Shown here one piece after another: positions 20,901 through 33,334 of a DNA stretch of 64,000 bases. Position 1 is the first letter of the stretch. Each line of letters opens with the position of its first letter. The notes below the pieces were generated by a model. It saw only the letters and a program-made list of their open reading frames with translations. It had not been told where the DNA came from and did not search any database. Origin of the DNA: Eunapius fragilis (Eukaryota > Porifera > Demospongiae > Spongillida > Spongillidae); NCBI GenBank assembly GCA_963681505.1, contig OY811975.1:2580149-2644148 (forward strand), given 5' to 3'. Both the position numbers and the translations under genes were made by a program.

Positions 20901-23900
20901 CAGCAATCACTCTGGACCAGAGTCATATACCTACTGCCACAATATAGTTCACAATATCATACACCATACATGACACAGTACCTCTCAAGGGGATGTACTT
21001 TCCTCCCTATACCACCCCTCCATATGTACCCCTCCATCCTCCCTCACAGCTCCCCTCCACGGTCGGCACTCCTCCCCCTCACATTACCATCTTCCTCTTC
21101 ATCATCATCAATGTCTTCCTCGTCATCTTCCTCGTCCTGGGCAACAGCTGAGCAACAAACAACTCAGGTTATCAAGTGCTCAGAACTGAGATGAGGACAA
21201 TCATGAAAGATTAAATGTAGTCAGGTGAGCCATATTACCACATATGGTCCCTACTACTATGTATGGTCGGATAGCAGGGTGACAAGCCTATACCAAGATT
21301 TGTGCTGCTGCAATGGAGAATGCAGTCCAATCAGATTGCAGCTTTCAAGTGGGTACATTGCTACCCACTTGACAGCTGATGTGGGGATAAATGATAGGCA
21401 GATTTTTCTCCCATGCATGTAACCTCACAACCAATATTCACCTAGCTATAATGAGATAAAATAACATAACAGTTCAGAACAAATCTTGGTACATGTATAG
21501 GCTTGTCACCTTACTACCCCACCAAAAGCAGTAGCAGGGCCTGCCGGACTAGTAAGATCACATGTACACAGTCTACCAAAGTCACAAGATACCTCTTGCC
21601 CGGTACAGATAAAACATTTCCCACCTTTGTATGCATCAATTAGTTCCATGAGCTGGCCAATGACAGCGGGCACTATTTGGGGTGCTAGCTTGCAGACTGG
21701 CTCCAGCCTCAGAGGACACTGAAGCAGAGAACACAGTCCAAGCACCGACATCTTGCGGTCATGGATACTGCAAATGGAACACAATCATCCAGGTCACTCT
21801 ACCTGCCATCAACAGTTGAATTGTGCTATTTGAGCATAAAATTTCTTCAGTACTTACAATGTTTGTTTGTTTGGCATTAGGTTTTAGAAAAATGGTGAAT
21901 GATATCACAAATGTTATTGCAGTGTTATGTTGATAAACTATATCAGAACAAATGCTGAAGGTGTGAAGGTGTCATGTGACTCAGTACATAGTCAGTATTA
22001 TAGTTTACATATAACCTTAATCCTTGACCAGCGCTAATTAATATTTATGATGCACGACGTTACATGGAGGGTTTTTAAATAGAAATGTTCAAATTCGAGC
22101 GCACAGACGCTTGCAGGCGTTTCTCAAACGCGACACTTCCAATGGTGCTTATTATTTCGACATGAGCTGAGGTGTTTTTTCTAAATGATCTGTGGAATTT
22201 GAGTGCTAGGCGTGTATCTATGCATCGCTGACGAATTTTGAGTGAGCCTCACTCTCGAAGGAACCCTCATACCGCAGATATGTACGGTAAGTGTTCACAC
22301 TAGCGTTCGTGTGTAATTACAAGCATTCACTTTTAGTTTTTTTCTCAACCACATTGATTGTAAAGGCAGCTGGAAAGCTAGATGGTTCCTCGTACATCCA
22401 GCTGCTAATTAGAAATGGTGACTCAAATAAGCATCGCTATTACAGGTAAGAGAAAGGAATGTAATGTATGTACTTCCATACCACAATGGTGCAACCATGC
22501 TACAACTATGTTCCCTCCTCACACCACATGCATGTCCCCCCCTTGTGCCACAAACATGTTCTCCCCTTGTGCCACAAGCATGTTCCCCCCTTGTGCCACA
22601 ACCACGTTCCTCTTTCACCTCAGCCATGTTCCCCCCTTGTGCCACAACCACGTTCCTCTTTCACCTCAGCCATGTTCCCCCTTGTGCCACACAATTGTGC
22701 GGAGTGAACTCAGGGATCCTACCACCAGCATTATTAACAAATCACCTGCTCCATTGCTCACACCAATGTCACTTTGCATTGCACCTCTTCTCCGTTACTA
22801 CACCCTCTACAGCAACTATGTTACATCCATTCATTATCATATCCATCATTTCCAATGCTGCACAACCCTTATTCATCCCTCCAGGTAGCACCTTGATGAC
22901 TTCATCATCAACATAGCCATCAAATTCGTCACAATCTATGACCTCCATGTATTGGAGGAGACCCAGGTGGGACCTGCATCTGTTGACCGCCGCTACTTTA
23001 CACCCAAAATAGAAGCCACATTATGCATAGAATTCAATTTTAGTTGTATAAACAAATCTCGTGCAGCTGCAATTGTTTACACACGCCTGCACTACGCATT
23101 AATATTATGCCATCCCGCATGGCTACTAAAAGTGGCCTTCCGCAATGCGCAAGCGCTCGCGTACGGCCACTATGGTGGCCCGTCGCTGTTTGAGGGTTAA
23201 TTCAATAAACTAGTGTTTGATTATTTTCTCCACTGCTTAACAACCCATTGTACTGACATGTGCTAATATGGTCGTGGCAGCAAAAAGGCTTTTAGCTCAA
23301 AGCTGACATGTGTACTTAAATGTACCCGTGTAATCACAAATTCAGACCACTGCGACTCCATGATGGCAGTGTGGGAATTATCGGCCGGCCAGCTCACGGC
23401 CATTTTCAGATCATTTTACTAAAATGGATACCGAACTTTTCATCGCACACTGGTGTACTGATGACAAGTACGCATGCTACCCATTCAGCGCATGTATGTA
23501 CAATTGTATACTATACAAACGTGGCCAACCAAATTGGCCACCCAATATCATAATTGAGTGGCCATTCCATCATACAAATGTCATGAATTAAGTCTCACAC
23601 CCACACCCAGTGTTAAAAGGATTTATTGACAACCATCAATGCAGATGGCATAATTTCCTGCTATGAATAATATTATTGAAGGGCTGGGAGGGGGTAACTC
23701 CCCCTCCCCCCTAGATCACAACAGCTTATGTATTGAACCCCAAATATACATTAATATCAATTAAAAGCTATCCATTTGAAGATGGATGAAAAAAGTAATT
23801 TTTAGCAATTTATAAGTTGATTGTGTGTGTCTAGTGGACACACATACAGTTGTATCTGTAACACTTAAATACTATGCCCATAAGGAATTCCTGTTGGTAA

Positions 23901-25025
23901 AAGTATCTAAAAACTTAACGGTTTACCACGTTAAAATTTTGACTCTGGTGATTGATACAGCCATCGACTTAGTATATAAATAGCACTTTTCAGCAAGTAA
24001 AGTAATCTCGTTTGGTGGTGATGGATGTTTTGCAGTTCATGTGTGCACATCAGCTGAGAGCATTTCGTTGTTGCTATGATACTATCCTAACTAACGTACT
24101 GGGAAAAAATTAATGTTCCGGTTTCAACAGTAGGGAAAACAATGCCATACACACTGGAGTACATACCAAAACAATGATAACTCATTTTATTGATTGCGCT
24201 CACGTGATTCATCACAGATTAACCTTAAACGTGTTAAACCAGTTCAACAGTCATTGTACAGGTCATTTGGAGCCTGGCCCAAAATTTTAAAGGTATAATT
24301 CCATTTCTCTGGTACCAAGTCTGAGAGTCAAAGTGAAGTTATTCATAACTGTGTAACTCAATCGCTTTGACGCTCTGACATGGAACCATTAGAGCTTGGT
24401 AATTTTGGGCCATGCTCCAAAGGAACAAGTATGCACCATTAAATGTTAAACTGGTAAGATGTGAATAAATTTCTCTTCTGTACACCTTGGTAAACATGAT
24501 TAAAAGTACAAAAACCTCATGGATAAGTGTTCTGCCTCTCCAGATAGAGCACACACACTTCACACCAAAGCTCACCCTCCATACAGATCTGCATCCTTCA
24601 GCCATTGGGTGAAGAACTGTGTTGTGATTGGTTCAGGACTGTTGGCCACATGGGTCTTCTCCAGTAGACTGAGCATCATAGCAGGATTATAGTACAGGAT
24701 GGATATCACCTGAAGGGAAGGGTAAGGTAAGGGAACCAGTCACACCACCACATCAAACACAAAACTCATGCCCACTTGATTTGGAATGACTACATTTTTG
24801 TCCACATTGTGTACCAGGGTGCATTGTCTAAAGCTCACATCAGGGATGGGGGTATTGAAATACTAATGTCCTAAATGACTGGCTAGTCCCATACATGTTC
24901 ACCTCCTCCCTCCCCTAATGCCTCAGTTGGTACCTTACCACTTGGATACACATGGTCCTCAGGTTGGGTGTCTTGCATTCCCTGGTGAGTCTCTCCAAGG
25001 CGATCTCAGCTATGCTGGGAATGTA
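17941..25025 (-). CDS. IPO7: IPO7 exons 19-26 (C-terminal HEAT repeats, acidic loop, tail)
   Basis: Exon coordinates: 19: 24939-25025; 20: 24576-24709; 21: 21625-21767; 22: 21088-21147; 23: 20746-20819; 24: 20214-20367; 25: 19974-20090; 26: 17941-18020. Exon 19-20 reads [20 protein letters not shown] then [18 protein letters not shown]; exon 21 [15 protein letters not shown]. Exons 22-24 encode the acidic stretch ([34 protein letters not shown]). Exon 25 ends ADQRKSAR and exon 26 gives [13 protein letters not shown] and the stop TGA at 17941-17943. Introns 20 (2.8 kb) and 25 (about 1.95 kb) hold MITE copies. Confidence 0.92.
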
Positions 25026-27221
25026 CTGGATAAATAAAGGGAACATGAGAACAAAGCTACACACGTTCTGTGAGGGTCATTGTATTATAAGTGGGATAGG
25101 TGCGTACTTCATATCTTTTGATCCTGATGCAGTTATTCATAATTGTTTGTCATTGGGTGAATTTTACTTTGATCGCTTGCTTGAATGGTTTATGACATAT
25201 GCTGCCCTGAATAATTAATTTTTACAAAAAATTTGCAACTTTGCAGGCTCATAACCTTTCCATTTTTTGCCTGGTAGTGACTATTTAGAATCAAATTGAA
25301 CCTCAATTTACATAGTTGTGAAATGGTTAAATACAATTTATCATCGCAGCGCTGATTTCTAAATTTGAGATGTAACAGATGCGATCGGCAGTGGTTCGCC
25401 ATCAGTCATAGATGTGATTGCTGCCGGGTTGCCTTCAAGAAGAGTGTTTTCAGCTGTGTCTGGTTGCTTTTTACTTGCAAGAAGAACGAAGCAATTTATA
25501 TTTCTATATTCATGCATTATAGACTAGCTTACCTGAACAGCACGCCTAATTTAAAAAAATCTCATTTTTAATTAGTTTTAAATTGGTGGCCAGTGTTCTT
25601 AGCTACGGTTTGCGATACTTATGTAACATACTTGTGGCGTATAAACAAACACCTACAGCTAAAATACACAGTATAACATTTAAGATGGCGAACACGTGTA
25701 ACACTCGATGCGGTCTCTAGAGCTTGTCTATAAACATAATTTTTATTTCATAAAAATATTGATGGTCCCTTCAATCCTGAAAAAAATTTTTTCTGTTTAT
25801 CGATCCGGAAACCATCTCAATTTAGAAATCTGAACTACGATGATAAACGTTATTTAACCCTTTCACCCCCTACTAAATTAAATATATATACAGATTCAGC
25901 TTCAATTTGATGCTAAAGAAGTCACCACCAGACAAAAATGGACAACGTTAAGAGCCTGCAAAGTTGCAAATTTTTAATTATTCAGGGCAGCATATTACGT
26001 AAACCATGTAAGATATTATCTTAATTAGCAGTTAAAGTAACATTCACCCAAAGATGAGCAAATGCATCATGATCTGAAGATGTGAATCACGCTCCCATAC
26101 AAAGTCATAGTGGAATGACCTGTGAGGTAGCTAGCTACTGCTTGGATGAGTGTAACAAAACGCAGAGAGACCGACGACAGACCAACACACACACACAACC
26201 ATACGAGGACCTATCCACTAGTTGTGTACAAACTCACAGTATCAATCCTGCCCTGACACTGGAGTACCATGACCTCCAGCAGCTTACAACCATGGATCTG
26301 GGGGTCCTCCCCTGAATCACCTGACATGATCTGCATGGTAACCAACCAGAGATAGGCCATGTGCGGCAACACACAACACACAAAGACAACAATATGCAAC
26401 GTCCCCCTCAGTGAGTTAGATGACATCACAGCCTCTCCTGTGCTGTAAGGGTAGCAGGCAAACCACCCACACAGGAGAGCTACGTCGCAAATTACATCAT
26501 CATCAGGGATTTGTAAATTATAACCAGTGGATATGCACCTTACAGGGAATGCTAGGTGTAATATTCTTATATATCAGTGTGGGAACAAACTAATGTTTAG
26601 GAAGGCACAACTCACAGTTTTGCACATTGATATAATCATCTCCACGTGCTTTGTGTCTGATAAAAAGGTCTCTAAGTCCACCCTGATGAAATTATACAAC
26701 ACAGACACCATCTCTGCAGGGGAAAGGAAATAAGGGGTTAGTAATTGCAGGGTTAACATCAAGATACCATACCTGTGAAGTAGTCAAAGGCATCTCTCCC
26801 AAAGGCATCATAGATCACCTGCAACATATGCCACATGCGTGGTGATATGGTGATGGTCGTGAACAGATCAAGTAGAGCAAACATCTCCTCATAGAAGTCT
26901 GCAAAGGGGCAAGAAGAGAAACTGCTTCAAGGAGTTACCACTGCAACCAAATTAAATAAACCAAATAAAATAACAGCTGCAATGGGACGAGAACATAGGA
27001 GTGGGTGGAAGCTTTTCTATATAGACACCTACACTGAAATGCAGAAACAGAGGTATACAGAACAAACACGAGGCACCACACTATAAAAATGCACATGCTA
27101 TATAAAGTGCTAAATACAGGAGTTTGTTAGTGCCATCTTCTGCAGTTGGTTAATACCTATAACCAGTAGAACGGCAATGTTATCACTCTGCCTCCTGCCC
27201 AACATGTAGATAAGACCCAAC

Positions 27222-27255
<34 letters not shown>

Positions 27256-28250
27256 CACCAAGCACTCCATGTTGTAGGACAACGGCTATCATGTCTATGA
27301 GGGTAGCTTCCATCTGTGCCATGATCTGATACAACACAACATAGGAAGAGAGAGGAATGAGGGAGAGGGAGGGAAGAAAGGAAGACACACTATGAGACTT
27401 GGTACACACATGCTATGAGACTTGGTAAAACCACTTGTAAAAAAAAGCAGACACTGTCAAAAAACACAGCGATTGAATATAGTCAAAAGAAGAAAGTTAA
27501 TGAAATTATTGCAAATGGCCACTCTAAAAATCGGCCCTCAACCATGTCACATGACCCTTTCACCACTTTTTGGGATGAATGTAGATTAGTAAGGATTTAC
27601 ATTGGTAAGGATTTGGGTTAAGACAGATGAAAGGAAGAAGCAGTTGTTGACATAGGGCTTGTTAACACCTCACAACAACTAAAACAAAAGGAAGAAGACA
27701 TAACCAAACAAAGGGCTTGGTAATAACAACATGTACCACCAAAACAGTTAACTCTTGGTAACAATGAATACCTCATGGGGAAAGGTAAGGGTGGCATGCT
27801 TGACGAACAATCGCCATAAAGGTTACTTGTAGAATTGGAAAGGCTGCATCCGATTGATTTTTCAAGTAATAGTTATTGGACTATGACACATTGATTTTAG
27901 TTCTAGGTGGTAGCCTGAGTATTGATGAATCCTTCACTTGGTTTTGAAAAGAACCACTTTCAGATGATTCATTTTGCCAGTCTTCGCCGATAACAATAAC
28001 CATAAGAATGTAAATATCTAGCTGCTGAGTTTGCAACAAATTAGCCAAAAAAACTGAATTAGTTTTATAATCCACTACCATGGTTTCCACTTCACTTAAA
28101 TGTATGCTGCATGCAAGTGTTATTAATCTGTATACAAACCAAACAATACCACAAAACCCACAGGTTTATATAACCTCATTTTTGGAGCTCTGCTAAAAAC
28201 ACACCCAATATTACCAACATTACAAGAGAGAGAGAGACCTAGTTTGTTGT

Positions 28251-28288
<38 letters not shown>

Positions 28289-28452
28289 CGACTTCATTAA
28301 ATGTGGCCTTGACGAGGGACTGTATGGCAGAGAGTATTCCCAAAGCAGTAAGGGCTTTGTAGCTGTCCTCATCATTCTGTCCTGTAGGGTCAACAATCTC
28401 ATTGAAGGTAGCAACCTAAGCCAGGAGACATGGAGAGAGAGATTGAGAGATT

Positions 28453-28491
<39 letters not shown>

Positions 28492-31400
28492 GAAGAGAGA
28501 CCAAGCAGCAACATTTCAATGGGAGGATGCTTAACGACACAGTTGAAAACAATCCTCACCAGGTTGGCACAAAGGCTCACGGCTACGTCACCTATCTGAT
28601 CAGAATACGTCTCAATCAACTCCTGCAGTACACTGGTGAGGTCATCATTCTCTGTCTCCCTTATTACAACCAGCAGCTCTGCACACACACAAATTACAAT
28701 GCAAGTTGTAAAAACAGATTACAATAGAACCCTCATAATATTTTTTATATTATTTATGTTATTTAAAGCATGGAGGATGTTGTGATGAATGGGATGGGAG
28801 GATGGTTGTGGAATGGTGTGGTTGATGGAGGGAGGTCTGTGTACCTTGGATGATAAGTTTGACACAGGGCTGGATGCAGGTTTCTGCCACTGTCTGGTGT
28901 TTGATGAGGTACTGCAGAGCCACTGCTGCTTCAACCTTCACAGGTAGCTCCTTGTCCCCCGTCAGACAGTTCACTACCTGGGAGAAAGCACTTCCATCAA
29001 TGAATGTATGTGTAGTTTATTTATTCAAGTACAATAAAACGCCCTATTATTAGTGACATGCTGGTATAGATGCACATAATTGAACTATGTGTACGTTATA
29101 AATAAGTTATGCAGTTCATCAAGTTGTTTATGTCATTACAATGATTGCTCATCCATAACTCACCTGTTGTAGACCAAACTGCAGGTTACTTTCACTGCTA
29201 AAACTGACCTCACTGAAGTAGTGAAGCATCCAACATGCCTGGGTTTGGAGAGAGATGTTGGAAATGAATCAGACACCTCTATTAAAGGTGGAGTGGATGG
29301 GTTAGGGCACTAACATAGGCACTACACACTAGAACCACTTTGATTATCTAACACATCCCCTTCAGTGAGTTAGATGACATCACAGCCTCTCCTGTGCTGT
29401 AAGGGTAGCAGGCAAACCACCCACACAGGAGAGCTACGTCGCAAATTACATCATCATCAGGGAATGTACATTATTTTTAGACTAAAATGTAATCATGGTG
29501 ACATCATCACTACATCTATGATATTACATCACCTACCCTGGCTCTCATGTAACCATGGAGACTCTGGAACTCAGGAAACACATGTGTTACAAGCATAGAC
29601 TCCAGCTGCTCTTTGTACATCTTCTTCTGCAGTAGTGTCATAACACCAAGGTAGCCATGTACATATATGGAGAAGATCAATTAACCCCTATTTAAAATAA
29701 TAAAATAAAATGTGGGTCCTGTCACCTTTAACAAAATGTCTGCCACAGACCCGATCACGTGCAGTGCCCCATCCTTCCTGGTGGGATCTCTCTGCTCAGG
29801 AGGGGTGTCCAGTATCTGCACACAGAAGGCCATCACAGGGTCCAATATGTTCTTCCTCTTGGCACAGCAGTTGGTAAGGAAGTGTTGTGCGGCCACCAGA
29901 GGAGATATCAGGTCCTCAAATATATCTGGAAAATGACAGCAGGGTGATTTTTTGGGCACTGTCCCATTGAATGTAGGTACATCACTTCTTTTTATCACTC
30001 AGTTTTAAATTGCCATGCTTATCATGAATCAAGGTGATATGGTTTTATCCACATAATGCATTAGCCTTCTCCCCTCAGTGAGTTAGATGACATCACAGCC
30101 TCTCCTGTGCTGTAAGGGTAGCAGGCAAACCACCCACACAGGAGAGCTACGTCGCAAATTACATCATCATCAGGGAACAAAAATCATATTACAGCATGAG
30201 TTACTATGTGGAATGCATATTATTACAGGCTATGCAATCCAGACTAAGCTAGTAGAAACTGCATAAATGCTAATCTTTTTTAACAGGAATACAAGGCGGA
30301 CTATCTAAATATGACAGGACAGACAAACCTACCAAATTTCATCCTGATGTACTCGTAGGGGTCATCCTGCCACAACTGCTCATCCTCTTTGCTGTAACAC
30401 ATCATGGGGAATACAATGTCCGTGAAGATGGTGAAGAAGTGGTTCTTTAGTAACTTCCAAGAGCCACCATGTTCCACACTGGGGTACAAAGGAGGACATG
30501 ACAAGTGCAGCAAATGATATTAGCAAATGATATTATTGTTGGTAATTAATATTAAGAGTAGTTATGCATTTAGACAATCAATCTGATTGCACCTATCACA
30601 CAAGCTATGACTGTCAAAAAGTAGGTGGTGGGACCTGGGATTGTACACATACCTTTATAATGCATAAACCATACTTTTTTTAATACATGGGGTCGAGGCA
30701 GTGAAAAGGGAGCGCATATCTCCAGGAAGGCCCACCAAAGTCCACGCGTGCAATAAAAATGTATGCGTAATTAAAAATTCAGGACCCTGTAACTCCATGA
30801 TGGACAGGCCACTTTCCAGTGCATAAGGAAGAAGTTTTAGAGGACACAGGCGTCTCTTTGAATGTGAAAAATTATGTGCTAGGTCCCTTTTCGCTGCCAT
30901 GACCCCAAATGGACATGCAAAATGGACATCAGATCACAGTATTAACTGTCTTACAATAACTTTTACAAACCATTACACTATCTCATCCCCAGGCCTCAAT
31001 CAAAACAGCAAGGGAGGGGTTAAAATAAAGAGACATGGTACAAAATTCAACAGTCATATTGGATTTTTAATGCTTTATCATTCAATACACAACAATTAAT
31101 TGCTTCATTTAATGTCTTTTCAATACTCTGTACGAACCCTGTGGGACACAAACCTTTCAACAAAGTAGTTGAAGATTCCCTGAAGGACCCTCGGAGAAAC
31201 ATAGTTACCTTGTCTCTTTACTTCCAGCTGGTGCAGCAGACAATGAATCACACCAGCTGCCAAAGGAGCAACACATATATCACATTCCCCACCACTTCAC
31301 CAATGCCACACCCCTCCTACGCAATAACAATAATCTTTAAAGATGGAGGCGCGGTATAATAAGCGCTTGGCTGTCTAGCAGTCAGCTGGCCATGCGCAAA

Positions 31401-33273
31401 TTTTTTGGGTTAAAAATGGCGTCTGTCGGGTGGTGCTATCTTTGGGGTGTGTTGATAAACCTATGAAGCTCCTTCAGAAATTTACTTCATAGGCATTAAA
31501 CCTGTTGGTAATAACCATTTCACAGCTAATGAAATAGGTATCACATTGAATAAGCATACTAGTACATACGTGTTTGTGATTAGAATGGCAGTGACAGGAT
31601 TAAAACAACACAGGCTGACTGTGAGTCAGGCTGGCTGACTCTCAAAGCAGCATTTTCCAATGAAAATGATACCGGAACTTTCATAGAGAAACTATTCTCG
31701 CCTGATAGTCGACACTATCCAGAAACCTAGTTGTTATAAATTTTTTAAAACTAATCCACACCATGTTCTCGTCTCTGGGACAGATGCGGCCCACTACCAC
31801 ACCACTTACAGTTACACTAGAGGTTGGCCAACCTGTTCATGATGAGGCACAGCTTAGAAGCACAGACATTTGATGATGCAGCAGTCTCATATAGAGATAT
31901 TCTAGTAACCCTAACCTTAAGGGTTAAGTGCTAGGTTGTGACAAGGTCATCAAGCTGTGTGCAATGTGAATGGATGTTACAGTTACACTAGAGGTTGGCC
32001 AACCTGTTCATGATGAGGCACAGCTTAGAAGCACAGACATTTGATGATGCAGCAGTCTCATATAGAGATATTCTAGTAACCCTAACCTTAAGGGTTAAGT
32101 GCTAGGTTGTGACAAGGTCATCAAGCTGTGTGCAATGTGAATGGATGTTGGAGCACATATTCTGAGAGGCAACTGCTAATGGCACTGAATTCTGATGTGG
32201 TTTCTGTGGCAATGTTCGTTTAGACATATCTGTAAGGTGGATCTAGTAATAAAACCACTCTGCTGGTGGAGTCCAACTGTCCATTTGCCTATAACATGTC
32301 ATAGAGAGCTGTGGAAAAAGGTTCAGTTGCCAATCCATGCACCAACAGACCTGTGTCATGTCAAATATGCCTGAGCACAACAGACCTGTGCCATGTCAAA
32401 TATGCCTGAGCACAACAGACCTGTGCCATGTCAAATATGCCTGAGCACAATAGACCTGTGCCATGTCAAATATGCCTGAGCACAACAGGGACTGAGCTAC
32501 CACTATTTAAACCACACGCAGTCTAATCATCCAGGTCAAAAATTGACAGAGGAGCTTGCAAAGTAAGCCGTCCATAAAGAGGAGTACCTAGGAGTACTGG
32601 GTATGGAGTATATACAGCTAAGGTGCAGGAGAAGAGGCTAAATATAGTCCTCACCAGGTTGATCACCAACCCCCCTCTCATTTGGAGCAGAGGTGTTGGG
32701 ATAAGGCATTATATATATTCATTGTAACATGTTTTTTCAGTGCTAATTAAGGTTACCATTGGGTGTGAAGGGGCGTCAGGTTTTAACTTTAACTTAAAGA
32801 AACATTCATTGGTCGACTTCCTGCCGATTTATCCCCTGAAACTCAAATGAATACGGGTGAAAATTCTGTAAACTAATGCTTTAGGGTGTTTTTACGCATA
32901 TTCATTTGGGTTGCAGGCGATAAATCGGCAGGAAGTTGACCCGTGTATGTTGGCCTTTAGGTGAATCATTGCATCAGGATCTGAAGATGTCAAGCACACA
33001 CTTACCCCATTTATAATGGAATAACCTGCATAGCAATCACACATCAATTCTACATGCATTGGTGGTACATCCATCAACACCTTCATCTTTAATAACACAC
33101 CGCCCAAGCAATACCTCCTCATTGCATACCAGCACGTTTAAAACCAACTGTCTATCCAATTTTCTTGATAATACAACTGGTTGGTCGATGGTACAACCGA
33201 TCCTATGTATAGACCCTCACATATACACACACAAACACACAAACACACACACATACACACATACACACACACA

Positions 33274-33334
<61 letters not shown>

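Noticed and set aside
26405..26509. 105-bp repeat as a tRNA-derived SINE
   Set aside because: No convincing A- and B-box spacing on either strand and no poly-A or simple-repeat tail.
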